DNA of 64,000 nucleotides from Pseudomonas sp. MM213 (GTDB taxonomy: Bacteria > Pseudomonadota > Gammaproteobacteria > Pseudomonadales > Pseudomonadaceae): the NCBI RefSeq assembly GCF_020423045.1, contig NZ_CP081943.1, positions 124,001-188,000 on the forward strand. Reading direction: 5' to 3'. Below, in pieces: positions 9,643 to 19,780 of the stretch. The translations under genes and the position numbers were made by a program. Under the pieces are notes generated by a model, which was not told where the DNA came from, did not search any database, and saw only the letters and a program-made list of their open reading frames with translations. Position 1 is the stretch's first letter. Every line of letters starts with the position of its first letter.

Positions 9643-10662
9643 ATGGCAACAATCAAGGATGTGGCAGCGCTCGCGGGGATTTCCTACACCACGGTTTCCC
9701 ATGTGGTGAACAAGACCCGGCCCGTCAGCGAAGAAGTGCGGATCAAGGTCGAAGCGGCAATCAAAAGTCTCGACTACGTGCCCAGTGCCGTGGCCCGCTC
9801 ATTAAAAGCCAAGACCACTGCGACTATCGGTCTGCTGGTGCCCAACAGCCTCAACCCATACTTCGCCGAACTGGCGCGCGGCATCGAGGATTACTGCGAG
9901 CGCAATGGCTATTGCGTGATCCTCTGCAATTCCGATGACAACCCGGACAAGCAGCGCAGCTACCTGCGCGTGTTGCTGGAAAAGCGCATTGACGGGCTGA
10001 TCGTGGCGTCGGCCGGTGGGGATGCCGTGCTGGCAGAAGGTCTGGCGGGCGTGCGAACGCCGATGGTGATTGTCGACCGTGGGCTGGAAGGGGTTGATGC
10101 GGACCTGGTGCGCATCGATCACGAGTACGGCGCTTATCTGGCGACCCGCCATCTTCTGGAGTTGGGGCATCGGGACATCGCCACCATTGGCGGGCCGGCC
10201 AGTACCAGCGTCGCGCAGATGCGTCTGGCAGGTTATTGCCGCGCCTTGAAAGAGGCGGGCGTCGAAGTGCCTCGCGAACGCATACTGGAAAGCGACTTCA
10301 CCAGTACCGGCGGTTACAGCGCGGCCGCGATCCTCCTGGAAAACAATCCGCCCAGCGCTATCTTCGCCGGTAACGACATGATCGGCATCGGCGTGTTGCG
10401 CGCCGCCGCCGAGCGCAATATTCGTGTGCCTAGCGAGCTGTCGGTGATTGGCTTCGACGATATCCAGATGAGCCGTTATGTTTACCCGGCGCTGACCACC
10501 GTGGGGCAGTCGATCCTGCAGCTCGGCGAGATGGCGGCCGAAGTGCTGTTGCGCAGGATCGCCACACCGGCCATGGCCACCGATCAACGGATCGTGACGC
10601 CCAGCATTGTGCTGCGCGAATCGACTGCGCCGCTGGCCGGTGTGTTTGCCCACTTCCGTTAA
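9643..10662 (+). CDS. rbsR: LacI-family ribose operon regulator
   Basis: 339 residues. The N-terminal helix-turn-helix is MATIKDVAALAGISYTTVSH with the hinge VARSLKAKTTATIG near residues 50-62. A periplasmic-binding-protein-like sensor domain follows, ending with the GFDDIQMSRYVYPALTTV region. It is inside the operon, three bases after rbsC, so it probably autoregulates through the palindrome at 5994-6007. A ribose-type ligand is inferred from context. Confidence 0.93.
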   Translation: MATIKDVAALAGISYTTVSHVVNKTRPVSEEVRIKVEAAIKSLDYVPSAVARSLKAKTTATIGLLVPNSLNPYFAELARGIEDYCERNGYCVILCNSDDNPDKQRSYLRVLLEKRIDGLIVASAGGDAVLAEGLAGVRTPMVIVDRGLEGVDADLVRIDHEYGAYLATRHLLELGHRDIATIGGPASTSVAQMRLAGYCRALKEAGVEVPRERILESDFTSTGGYSAAAILLENNPPSAIFAGNDMIGIGVLRAAAERNIRVPSELSVIGFDDIQMSRYVYPALTTVGQSILQLGEMAAEVLLRRIATPAMATDQRIVTPSIVLRESTAPLAGVFAHFR

Positions 10663-10703
10663 ACAGAAAGCACCGTTGAAATTGCATTTATGAGTAGTGA
10701 TGT

Positions 10704-11621
10704 ATGCCAGCAAAAGTAGTGGTGATAGGCAGCCTGAACATGGACCTGGTGACCCGGGCCTCCCGGCTGCCCCGTGGCGGTGAAACGCTGATAGGTGAGT
10801 CGTTTGCCACGGTCTCCGGTGGCAAGGGTGCCAATCAGGCGGTTGCTGCGGCGCGACTGGGTGCGCAGGTGTCGATGGTCGGTTGCGTGGGCAGCGATGC
10901 CTATGGCGAGGAACTGCGCGGAGCGCTGTTGGCCGACCGTATCGATTGTCAGGCGGTCAGCACCGTCGATGGTGCCAGCGGTGTGGCGTTGATTGTGGTC
11001 GATGACAACAGCCAGAACGCGATCGTGATTGTCGCCGGTGCCAACGGTGCACTGACGCCGGCAGTGATTGACCGCTTCGATGCGGTGTTGCAAGCGGCGG
11101 ATGTGATCATCTGTCAGCTCGAAGTGCCGGATGCCACGGTCGGTCATGCGCTCAAGCGCGGTCGTGAACTGGGTAAAACCGTGATTCTCAACCCGGCGCC
11201 CGCCAGCCGACCGTTGCCGGCAGACTGGTATGCGGCCATCGACTATCTGATCCCTAACGAGAGCGAGGCCTCGGCCCTTAGCGGTTTGCCGGTGGATTCA
11301 CTGGAAACCGCCGAAGTCGCGGCGACCCGATTGATCGCCATGGGGGCCGGCAAGGTGATCATCACCCTCGGTGCCCAAGGCTCGCTGTTTGCCAATGGAA
11401 ACAGCTTCGAACACTTTCCGGCGCCGAAGGTAAAGGCGGTCGATACCACGGCGGCGGGCGATACCTTTGTCGGCGGTTTTGCTGCCGCACTGGCCGCCGG
11501 CAAAAACGAGGCGCAAGCGATCCGTTTCGGCCAGGTCGCTGCGGCGCTGTCAGTGACCCGTGCCGGCGCGCAACCCTCGATCCCCACTTTGTCCGACGTA
11601 CAGGCCTTTAAAGCACCATGA
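10704..11621 (+). CDS. rbsK: ribokinase
   Basis: 305 residues of the PfkB family. GGKGANQA (39-46) binds the sugar and [12 protein letters not shown] near residue 250 holds the catalytic Asp and anion hole. It phosphorylates ribose at O5. TGA of rbsK overlaps ATG of rbsD. Confidence 0.95.
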   Translation: MPAKVVVIGSLNMDLVTRASRLPRGGETLIGESFATVSGGKGANQAVAAARLGAQVSMVGCVGSDAYGEELRGALLADRIDCQAVSTVDGASGVALIVVDDNSQNAIVIVAGANGALTPAVIDRFDAVLQAADVIICQLEVPDATVGHALKRGRELGKTVILNPAPASRPLPADWYAAIDYLIPNESEASALSGLPVDSLETAEVAATRLIAMGAGKVIITLGAQGSLFANGNSFEHFPAPKVKAVDTTAAGDTFVGGFAAALAAGKNEAQAIRFGQVAAALSVTRAGAQPSIPTLSDVQAFKAP

Positions 11622-12022
11622 AAAAAACACCGTTGCTCAACATCGCGCTGTCGCGACTGATCGCTTCCCTGGGGCATGGCGACATGGTCGTGATTGGCGA
11701 TGCCGGCCTGCCGGTTCCGTCGGGTGTCGAGCTGATCGACCTGGCCTTGACCCACGGCGTTCCGGATTTCATCAGCACGTTGAAGGTTGTGCTCAGCGAA
11801 ATGCAGGTCGAAAGCCACGTGTTGGCCCAGGAGATTCTGGACAAACAGCCGTCGGCGCTGGTGACGCTGGATGAGTTGAATGCCGAAGGTTCGCTGGGCC
11901 GGCGTGAGCTGCTCAGTCATGACCAATTCAAAGTCCTGAGCCGACAGGCGCGGGCGATTGTTCGTACAGGCGAATGTCAGCCGTACTGCAACGTCGTGCT
12001 GGTGGCCGGGGTCACGTTCTGA
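11618..12022 (+). CDS. rbsD: D-ribose pyranase
   Basis: 134 residues. HGD near residue 20 (catalytic His), the IGDAGLPVP stretch and the closing [16 protein letters not shown] are typical of RbsD. It interconverts beta-pyranose and beta-furanose ribose, giving RbsK its substrate. Four-base overlap with rbsK. Confidence 0.93.
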   Translation: MKKTPLLNIALSRLIASLGHGDMVVIGDAGLPVPSGVELIDLALTHGVPDFISTLKVVLSEMQVESHVLAQEILDKQPSALVTLDELNAEGSLGRRELLSHDQFKVLSRQARAIVRTGECQPYCNVVLVAGVTF

Positions 12023-12065
12023 TTCGTTTTCGTCTGTCTGCTTTTCCACGCACAAGGAGTGCGCT

Positions 12066-13094
12066 ATGTACCGCTATGCTCAGAAACTGCACCATCTGCT
12101 CCGGAGTCTGCTGCTTTTGTCCCTGATTACCGCAACAAGCGCCCAGGCGGCGGACAAGATCGACTTGATCATCGACACCGACCCGGGTGCCGACGACGTG
12201 GTCGCTTTGCTGTTTGCGCTGGCGTCACCAGAAGAACTGAACATCCGCGCGTTGACCACCGTCGCCGGCAACGTACGTCTGGACAAGACCTCGCGTAATG
12301 CGCGGCTGGCCCGCGAGTGGGCGGGGCGCGAGGATGTGCCGGTTTATGCCGGTGCGCCGAAACCGCTGATGCGTACGCCGATTTATGCCGAGAACATTCA
12401 TGGTAAGGAAGGCCTGTCGGGCGTCACCGTGCATGAGCCGAAGCAAGGTTTGGCAAAGGGTAATGCAGTCAATTACCTGATCGACACCTTGAAAACCGCC
12501 AAACCCCACAGCATCACCATCGCTATGCTCGGTCCACAGACCAACCTGGCGCTGGCGCTGATCCAGGAGCCCGAGATCGTTCAGGGCATCAAGGAAGTGG
12601 TGATCATGGGCGGTGCTCACTTCAACGGTGGCAACATCACCCCGGTGGCCGAGTTCAATCTGTTCGCCGACCCGCAGGCTGCTGAAGTGGTGCTGAAAAG
12701 TGGCGTCAAACTGACCTATCTGCCATTGGACGTGACCCACAAGATCCTCACCAGCGAAGCGCGCCTGAAGCAGATCGCCGCACTGAACAACAATGCCGGC
12801 AAGCTGGTGGGCGATATTCTCAACGAGTACGTTAAGGGCGACATGGAGCACTACGGCCTTCCGGGTGGCCCGGTGCATGACGCGACGGTCATTGCCTACC
12901 TGCTCAAGCCGGAGCTGTTCACCGGCCGTTCGGTCAATGTGGTGGTTGATAGCCGCGAAGGCCCGACCTTCGGTCAAACCATCGTCGACTGGTATGACGG
13001 CCTGAAAGCGCCGAAGAACGCTTTCTGGGTCGAAAGCGGTGATGCCCAGGGCTTCTTCGACCTGCTGACCCAGCGTCTGGCTCGTCTGAAGTAA
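12066..13094 (+). CDS. exported inosine-uridine nucleoside hydrolase
   Basis: 342 residues. ATG 12066 has AAGGAG upstream; a longer reading from 11958 lies inside rbsD and is rejected. A signal peptide (1-29, ending AQA) precedes the calcium-binding motif DTDPGADD (37-44) of the IunH/Rih family, and the GPQTNLALAL and MGGA motifs follow. The family splits nucleosides into base and ribose. Export means it would work in the periplasm and feed ribose to RbsB. It closes the rbs operon. Confidence 0.92.
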   Translation: MYRYAQKLHHLLRSLLLLSLITATSAQAADKIDLIIDTDPGADDVVALLFALASPEELNIRALTTVAGNVRLDKTSRNARLAREWAGREDVPVYAGAPKPLMRTPIYAENIHGKEGLSGVTVHEPKQGLAKGNAVNYLIDTLKTAKPHSITIAMLGPQTNLALALIQEPEIVQGIKEVVIMGGAHFNGGNITPVAEFNLFADPQAAEVVLKSGVKLTYLPLDVTHKILTSEARLKQIAALNNNAGKLVGDILNEYVKGDMEHYGLPGGPVHDATVIAYLLKPELFTGRSVNVVVDSREGPTFGQTIVDWYDGLKAPKNAFWVESGDAQGFFDLLTQRLARLK

Positions 13095-13102
13095 GTTGTA
13101 CA

Positions 13103-13124
13103 CCCGCAGGTGCCAGCCTGCGGG
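13103..13124. terminator. hairpin between converging genes
   Basis: Perfect stem CCCGCAGG/CCTGCGGG with a six-base loop but no strong T tract. It probably marks the end of the rbs transcript. Confidence 0.55.
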
Positions 13125-13125
13125 G

Positions 13126-13338
13126 TTACTCCCTTTCGTTGTATTCAGCGCCCTTGTAGTCGGCCGGGTACTTCTCGAATACCTGTGCGATGAAGGTTTG
13201 CGCCGCTTCAGTCCCCAGTTCCTTGACCAATAGATCGATACCAATGATTGCCAGCTCTTCCGGACTGCCCGGGCTGTAAGAGCTGTGGCCTTGTGGCCAC
13301 TTGGCTTTGATGTCGGCGTCGATGCTTACGGTGGTCAT
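13126..13338 (-). CDS. small hypothetical protein
   Basis: 70 residues from ATG 13336-13338. Acidic, with a helix-rich core (EELAIIGIDLLVKELGTEAA) and ending NERE. No membrane segment. I do not recognise the family. The start has only a weak GAGCG ribosome site; an in-frame extension upstream to 13437 has no better one. Confidence 0.6.
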   Translation of the reverse strand: MTTVSIDADIKAKWPQGHSSYSPGSPEELAIIGIDLLVKELGTEAAQTFIAQVFEKYPADYKGAEYNERE

Positions 13339-13469
13339 GTTGGCGCTCGTGAATTCGGGAAAGTCTGGGTGTGAGTTAAGCATTTTGCAGGGCGTTTGGC
13401 ACTCCGACTTAGGCATGAGGGAAAGGCTATGCGACACTTGGTTTTTGATGATTTTTCAAGGACCGTGCT

Positions 13470-13775
13470 GTGCAGATTGATTTGAACTCTCCTGACGGCT
13501 TGACCCTTGAGGCGGTGCGCCAGCTGCTGGCCTCTGCCAGTGATGATGAGCACACCCAATTGCGGGTGACCAAGGGCGGCATCGCTTACATTTCATCGGG
13601 CGTCGTGGGCGGCACGGACATCGGCGGGCTGCTGTTTCGTCTGGAGACGTGGGCCAAGGGCTCGGGGTATGTGGGATTGGTCGCGGCCAGTGACGAGGTG
13701 TGGGTCATGCAGATCTTCAATGCGCTGAAAGAGAACTGGCCATCACCACCATTCGATTACATCGATATTTATTGA
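13470..13775 (+). CDS. small hypothetical protein, GTG start
   Basis: 101 residues starting at GTG 13470 with AAGGA eight bases upstream. It reads as a compact alpha/beta protein with an acidic, aromatic C-terminus (FDYIDIY). No known motif or signal is visible. It diverges from the gene at 13126-13338 across 131 bp. Confidence 0.65.
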   Translation: MQIDLNSPDGLTLEAVRQLLASASDDEHTQLRVTKGGIAYISSGVVGGTDIGGLLFRLETWAKGSGYVGLVAASDEVWVMQIFNALKENWPSPPFDYIDIY

Positions 13776-13940
13776 GTGCAGGTCATATTCAGTCACGATT
13801 GCGGGGTGAATGACCGGGAGTGCTCAGGCAAACTCGCCGCTTGTCCGGGTCGAGGGCAGGGCGCTGGCGCTGCCTGTGAAACCAAACGCCAGATTGGCGG
13901 TCGCACGATCTCAGCTTAACTATTGAAAAAAGGAGGCTTC

Positions 13941-14261
13941 ATGCCTTGGAAGCTCGCGTCATTGGGTACTTTGTTGGCCGCTAGTCTGCTGGCAGGTTGC
14001 AGCAGCACATCTACCGAATCGGCAACAGACCCTGTCACGACGACGGATACCGGCCACAGTCGATGCGAAGCAAAGGCTGCCGAATTCACCATTGGCAAAA
14101 AGGCTTCGCCCGCGCTGCTGGAACAGGCGCGTGTTCGCGCAGGTGCGCAGAATGCCCGTATCCTCAAGCCTGACGATATGGTGACGCTGGAGTACCGCTC
14201 CGACCGCTTGAACCTGAACACCGATGCCAACCTGGTGATCACGCGCATCAACTGCGGCTGA
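13941..14261 (+). CDS. I78-type peptidase inhibitor lipoprotein
   Basis: 106 residues. ATG 13941 is preceded by AAGGAGG. The signal ends in lipobox LLAGC (Cys about 19). After a Ser/Thr-rich spacer come the I78 marks: FTIGKKA, an AGAQNARILKPDDMVT stretch, then YRSDRLNLNTD. Members inhibit serine peptidases. A periplasmic or outer-membrane lipoprotein location is inferred from the lipobox. Confidence 0.8.
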   Translation: MPWKLASLGTLLAASLLAGCSSTSTESATDPVTTTDTGHSRCEAKAAEFTIGKKASPALLEQARVRAGAQNARILKPDDMVTLEYRSDRLNLNTDANLVITRINCG

Positions 14262-14287
14262 TAGCGTCCGGCTTTTGCTTCACCCAT

Positions 14288-14319
14288 AAAAAACCCCGTC
14301 ACATGGACGGGGTTTTTTT
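14288..14319. terminator. Rho-independent terminator
   Basis: AAAAAACCCCGTC-ACATG-GACGGGGTTTTTTT hairpin between converging genes; A and T tracts allow use from both sides. Confidence 0.93.
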
Positions 14320-14333
14320 AGTGCGCCAAGAAA

Positions 14334-14546
14334 TTACTCTGGGCGAACTTGAGCAGCTTGCATACCCTTTTGGCCTTTCTCAGCCACGAAGGAAACAGTC
14401 TGGCCTTCTTTCAGGCTTTTGAAACCGTCGCTTTCGATAGCTTTGAAGTGTACGAACAGGTCGTCACCGCCACCTTGAGGAGTGATGAAGCCGAAGCCTT
14501 TTTCATCGTTGAACCATTTAACGGTGCCGGTTTGGCGATTAGACAT
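14334..14546 (-). CDS. CspA-family cold-shock protein
   Basis: 70 residues. RNP1 KGFGFITP and RNP2 LFVHF are intact; the start [11 protein letters not shown] is diagnostic. It binds single-stranded RNA/DNA as a transcript chaperone. The start ATG 14544-14546 has GGAG upstream. The 292-bp gap up to 14838 leaves room for the long leader typical of cold-shock mRNAs, but no motif could be proven. Confidence 0.95.
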   Translation of the reverse strand: MSNRQTGTVKWFNDEKGFGFITPQGGGDDLFVHFKAIESDGFKSLKEGQTVSFVAEKGQKGMQAAQVRPE

Positions 14547-14838
14547 GGTGTATCTCCAAGAAACATATATTTTCAGTAGTACTGTGCTGCTCAGGCCAAC
14601 TGGGCACACCGGGGTATCATAGTCGAAATGTTCGCTTTGGGAGCCCCCCGGACGTGCTGTTTGCCCTACAGTCGCGCTTTCTTTGTTGCCTGATGTGGCT
14701 GAAAGCCCCGATTTAAAAGGCTTTCAGCCGAAAGTAAAGACGATAAAAAAACCTGTAAAACCTGCATAAATTGTCGAAAAAGGCGGTTTTCAGATGCCTT
14801 TTGCCGGCACCAAACCCTTTTTTGACGCCTTGTCGGGC

Positions 14839-15141
14839 TTATTTTTTCTGCGGATTATTGGCCTTGCACTTGGAAATCTGGGTCAGGGCCTGTTGTTTCA
14901 GGGCGTCACTGGCCTGGTTGTCCATCAACGACTGAATGTCGCTGGCCGGGTATGACTTGATTGCATCGGCACCACAAGCGCAGTGGGCTTTTGCAGCCGC
15001 AGCGCCGATCTGAGGGGTGGCCGCTTGAGTGCACTGAGCCATGTATTTCTCGCGCTCGCCCTTCGGCCAATCGGCATGGGCGGCCAACGGCAGCAACAGG
15101 ACGATGGGGGCGACTACTGCGAACAAACGATTCAGACGCAT
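14839..15141 (-). CDS. small exported cysteine-containing protein
   Basis: About 100 residues from ATG 15139-15141 with AAGGAG upstream. Signal peptide (residues 1-23, ending AHA), then a helical domain with four cysteines (QCTQAA, HCACGAD, SKCKANN). The spacing suggests two disulfides in the periplasm. I do not recognise the family. Confidence 0.7.
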   Translation of the reverse strand: MRLNRLFAVVAPIVLLLPLAAHADWPKGEREKYMAQCTQAATPQIGAAAAKAHCACGADAIKSYPASDIQSLMDNQASDALKQQALTQISKCKANNPQKK

Positions 15142-15514
15142 GCTGGGATGCTCCTTGTGGGTCAATGTCTTGTTATCTGAGGGGTAAAGCGGGGTTCAAG
15201 TTCAGCACTCTGGCATAAAAAGGACTGATTTGCCCCGGCAGAAAACCTCGGCACCGCGACGACCGTTCATCTGTGCTAGCATGCCTGGCTCGAGTATTTG
15301 CAAGCTCCGCAGACCTTCAGTCACGGTGGCGGCAGATGTTCGAATAACCCTGATTTGAATCCCAGTCACTCTGGTTCGGTTTTCCGGTTGGCCGCAAGGC
15401 TCCTGCCGCTGTAAGGCAGGCGTTCGTCATTGAATGGCCTGGACCGGATCTTGTACTGGCTCATCCCAACCCACGTGACCTTTGGTAGGGGTCACCACTA
15501 GGAGAGGAGGCGCC
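15142..15514 (+). other. 373-bp intergenic region and thrS leader
   Basis: Separates a minus-strand gene from thrS. It contains a hairpin CCTGCC/GGCAGG near 15400-15421 and the loop-anticodon hairpin at 15475-15495. No open frame with a ribosome site was found. Confidence 0.6.
15475..15495 (+). promoter_or_regulatory. candidate ThrRS operator hairpin
   Basis: GTGACC/GGTCAC stem encloses TTTGGTAGG. Closing one more U-G pair leaves the 7-base loop UUGGUAG, with U33-GGU-A37 geometry like the tRNA-Thr(GGU) anticodon loop. It ends five bases before the AGGAGAGGAGG ribosome site. E. coli thrS is repressed by its enzyme binding anticodon-like leader hairpins; function here is inferred. Confidence 0.5.
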
Positions 15515-17437
15515 ATGCCAACTATTACTCTTCCCGACGGCAGTCAACGTTCATTCGATCACCCGGTTTCCGTAGCCGAGGTCGCCGCATCCATTGGTGC
15601 AGGTCTGGCCAAGGCCACCGTGGCCGGCAAGGTCGATGGCAAGCTGGTCGACGCCAGCGACATCATCAGCGCCGACGCTACGCTGCAAATCATTACGCCA
15701 AAGGATGAAGAGGGGCTGGAGATCATTCGCCACTCTTGCGCCCACCTGGTTGGCCATGCGGTCAAGCAGCTGTATCCGACCGCCAAAATGGTCATCGGCC
15801 CGGTCATCGACGAAGGCTTCTATTACGACATCGCCTTCGAGCGTCCTTTCACTCCGGACGACGTGGCCGCCATCGAACAGCGCATGCAACAGCTGATCGA
15901 AAAAGATTACGACGTGATCAAGAAAGTCACTCCGCGCGCCGAAGTGATCGAAGTGTTCAAGGCCCGTGGCGAAGACTACAAGCTGCGCCTGGTCGAGGAC
16001 ATGCCGAACGAACAGGCCATGGGCCTGTACTATCACGAAGAATACGTCGACATGTGCCGCGGTCCGCACGTGCCGAACACGCGTTTCCTGAAATCCTTCA
16101 AGCTGACCAAGTTGTCCGGCGCCTACTGGCGTGGCGATGCCAAAAACGAGCAATTGCAGCGCGTCTACGGCACCGCATGGGCGGACAAGAAGCAGCTGGC
16201 GGCTTACATCCAGCGCATCGAAGAAGCTGAAAAGCGCGATCACCGCAAGATCGGCAAGCGCCTGGGCCTGTTCCACACCCAGGAAGAGTCGCCGGGTATG
16301 GTGTTCTGGCACCCGAACGGCTGGACGCTGTATCAGGTACTCGAGCAGTACATGCGCAAAGTTCAGCGCGACAACGGCTACCTGGAGATCAAGACTCCAC
16401 AAGTCGTTGACCGCAGCCTGTGGGAGAAATCCGGGCACTGGGCCAACTACGCCGACAACATGTTCACCACTCAGTCGGAAAACCGCGACTACGCCATCAA
16501 GCCAATGAACTGCCCTTGCCACGTGCAAGTGTTCAACCAGGGCCTGAAAAGCTACCGCGAGTTGCCGATGCGCCTGGCCGAGTTCGGTGCCTGCCACCGT
16601 AACGAGCCATCGGGTGCGCTGCACGGCATCATGCGTGTGCGTGCGTTCACTCAGGACGACGCCCACATCTTCTGCACCGAAGAGCAGATGCAGGCCGAAT
16701 CCGCTGCGTTCATCAAGCTGACCATGGACGTCTACGCCGATTTCGGCTTCAAAGACGTCGAGATGAAGCTGTCCACTCGTCCGGAAAAACGCGTTGGTTC
16801 CGACGAGCTGTGGGACCGCGCCGAAGCTGCATTGGCTGCAGCCCTTGATAGCGCTGGCCTGCCGTACGATCTGCAGCCGGGCGAAGGTGCGTTCTACGGT
16901 CCGAAGATCGAGTTCTCGCTGAAAGATTGCCTTGGTCGCGTCTGGCAGTGTGGTACCCTGCAGCTCGATTTTAACCTGCCTGTCCGTCTGGGAGCCGAAT
17001 ACGTCTCCGAAGACAACAGTCGCAAGCATCCGGTGATGTTGCACCGGGCGATCCTTGGATCCTTCGAACGTTTCGTCGGAATCCTGATCGAGCACTACGA
17101 GGGTGCGTTCCCTGCGTGGCTGGCTCCGACCCAGGCAGTGATCATGAACATCACTGACAAACAGGCCGATTTTGCCGCCGAGGTTGAAAAAACTCTCAAC
17201 GAAAGCGGATTTCGTGCCAAGTCTGACTTGAGAAATGAAAAGATCGGCTTTAAAATCCGCGAGCATACTTTGCTCAAGGTTCCCTATCTCTTGGTTATCG
17301 GAGATCGGGAAGTCGAGATGCAGACTGTCGCTGTGCGTACTCGTGAAGGTGCTGACCTGGGCTCGATGCCCGTCGCCCAGTTCGCTGAGTTTCTCGCGCA
17401 AGCGGTTTCCCGGCGTGGTCGCCCAGATTCGGAGTAA
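15515..17437 (+). CDS. thrS: threonyl-tRNA synthetase
   Basis: 640 residues, the usual length. An N-terminal TGS domain (residues 1-61) leads to the editing domain ([11 protein letters not shown]), class II catalytic core (zinc-binding MNCPCH, motif 2 CHRNEPSG) and C-terminal anticodon domain. It charges tRNA-Thr. ATG 15515 follows AGGAGAGGAGG; the longer GTG reading from 15482 is rejected. First gene of the translation cluster. Confidence 0.98.
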   Translation: MPTITLPDGSQRSFDHPVSVAEVAASIGAGLAKATVAGKVDGKLVDASDIISADATLQIITPKDEEGLEIIRHSCAHLVGHAVKQLYPTAKMVIGPVIDEGFYYDIAFERPFTPDDVAAIEQRMQQLIEKDYDVIKKVTPRAEVIEVFKARGEDYKLRLVEDMPNEQAMGLYYHEEYVDMCRGPHVPNTRFLKSFKLTKLSGAYWRGDAKNEQLQRVYGTAWADKKQLAAYIQRIEEAEKRDHRKIGKRLGLFHTQEESPGMVFWHPNGWTLYQVLEQYMRKVQRDNGYLEIKTPQVVDRSLWEKSGHWANYADNMFTTQSENRDYAIKPMNCPCHVQVFNQGLKSYRELPMRLAEFGACHRNEPSGALHGIMRVRAFTQDDAHIFCTEEQMQAESAAFIKLTMDVYADFGFKDVEMKLSTRPEKRVGSDELWDRAEAALAAALDSAGLPYDLQPGEGAFYGPKIEFSLKDCLGRVWQCGTLQLDFNLPVRLGAEYVSEDNSRKHPVMLHRAILGSFERFVGILIEHYEGAFPAWLAPTQAVIMNITDKQADFAAEVEKTLNESGFRAKSDLRNEKIGFKIREHTLLKVPYLLVIGDREVEMQTVAVRTREGADLGSMPVAQFAEFLAQAVSRRGRPDSE

Positions 17438-17442
17438 TTATT

Positions 17443-17988
17443 ATTAAGCGTGAAATGAGACAAGATAAACGAGCTGCACCGAAAGCCCCGATCAACGAGA
17501 ATATCTCGGCACGCGAGGTTCGGTTAATTGGGGCTGAAGGTGAACAGCTTGGGATTGTGTCAATTGAAGACGCGCTTCTTAAGGCTGAAGAGGCCAAGCT
17601 GGATTTGGTGGAGATTTCCGCCGATGCAGTACCCCCTGTTTGCAAACTGATGGACTACGGCAAATCGATCTTCGAGAAGAAGAAGCAGATTGCCGCGGCC
17701 AAGAAAAACCAGAAGCAGATTCAGGTTAAAGAAATCAAGTTTCGTCCAGGGACGGAGGAAGGGGATTACCAGGTAAAACTGCGCAACCTGGTACGTTTCC
17801 TGAGTGATGGGGACAGGGCCAAGGTATCCTTGCGATTCCGCGGCCGTGAGATGGCCCACCAGGAGCTGGGGATGGAACTCCTCAAGCGAGTTGAAGGTGA
17901 CTTGCTCGAGTACGGTTCGGTCGAACAGCATCCTAAGATGGAAGGACGCCAGCTGATCATGGTCATCGCCCCGAAAAAGAAGAAGTAA
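17443..17988 (+). CDS. infC: translation initiation factor IF-3, AUU start
   Basis: About 181 residues, with [19 protein letters not shown]-like basic linker ([14 protein letters not shown]) and the C-terminal [10 protein letters not shown]. It prevents subunit joining and proofreads start codons. The first ATG (17455) is 20 bases from the GGAG (17431-17434). Three ATT codons at 17437, 17440 and 17443 are in frame; I place the start at 17443 (spacing 8), with 17440 also possible. AUU start is the known autoregulatory device of infC. Confidence 0.93.
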   Translation: MKREMRQDKRAAPKAPINENISAREVRLIGAEGEQLGIVSIEDALLKAEEAKLDLVEISADAVPPVCKLMDYGKSIFEKKKQIAAAKKNQKQIQVKEIKFRPGTEEGDYQVKLRNLVRFLSDGDRAKVSLRFRGREMAHQELGMELLKRVEGDLLEYGSVEQHPKMEGRQLIMVIAPKKKK

Positions 17989-18048
17989 TCAACAGGGCAC
18001 GGCAGGCCTTCTGATTATGTTTATCAACTGAATGCGGAGTATCCGAAC

Positions 18049-18243
18049 ATGCCAAAAATGAAAACGAAAAGTGGTGCTGCTAAGCGGTTTCTGAAAACTG
18101 CTAACGGTATCAAGCACAAGCACGCTTTCAAGAGCCACATCCTGACTAAAATGTCGACCAAGCGTAAGCGTCAACTGCGCGGTAGCAGCTTGCTGCATCC
18201 GTCTGACGTGGCAAAAGTCGAGCGCATGCTGCGCCTTCGTTAA
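18049..18243 (+). CDS. rpmI: ribosomal protein bL35
   Basis: 64 residues, highly basic, [14 protein letters not shown] start and RKRQLRG core typical of L35. It lies between infC and rplT with the usual order; L20 is known to repress this operon in E. coli by binding the rpmI leader. Confidence 0.98.
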   Translation: MPKMKTKSGAAKRFLKTANGIKHKHAFKSHILTKMSTKRKRQLRGSSLLHPSDVAKVERMLRLR

Positions 18244-18271
18244 TTTTAGTCAAGAATAGAGGAAGTAACTC

Positions 18272-18628
18272 ATGGCTCGTGTAAAGCGTGGCGTCATTGC
18301 CCGTAAACGTCACAAAAAAATTCTGAAACTTGCTAAAGGCTACTACGGCGCTCGCTCGCGCGTATTCCGTGTTGCCAAGCAAGCGGTAATCAAGGCAGGC
18401 CAATACGCCTACCGTGACCGTCGTCAGAAAAAACGTCAGTTCCGCGCTCTGTGGATCGCTCGTATCAACGCTGGTGCACGTATCAACGGTCTGTCCTACA
18501 GCCGTTTCATCGCCGGCCTGAAAAAAGCGTCCATCGAGATCGACCGTAAGGTTCTGGCTGATCTGGCAGTGAACGAAAAAGCGGCGTTTGCTGCGATTGT
18601 CGAGAAAGCTAAAGCCACCTTGGCTTAA
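18272..18628 (+). CDS. rplT: ribosomal protein bL20
   Basis: 118 residues. [16 protein letters not shown] start and the [16 protein letters not shown] region are standard L20. Binds 23S rRNA early in assembly. AGAGGAAG lies upstream of ATG 18272. Confidence 0.98.
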   Translation: MARVKRGVIARKRHKKILKLAKGYYGARSRVFRVAKQAVIKAGQYAYRDRRQKKRQFRALWIARINAGARINGLSYSRFIAGLKKASIEIDRKVLADLAVNEKAAFAAIVEKAKATLA

Positions 18629-18683
18629 GTACCCCCGACAGTCACCCGGCCTCACCTCTGTGGGGCCAGGTGTTAAACGTCAT

Positions 18684-19754
<1,071 letters not shown>

Positions 19755-19780
19755 TCGTAACGAATTCTTAGGAGAGCAGG

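Noticed and set aside
15482..15514. GTG-start extension of thrS
   Set aside because: Would include the hairpin and ribosome site; ATG 15515 follows AGGAGAGGAGG.
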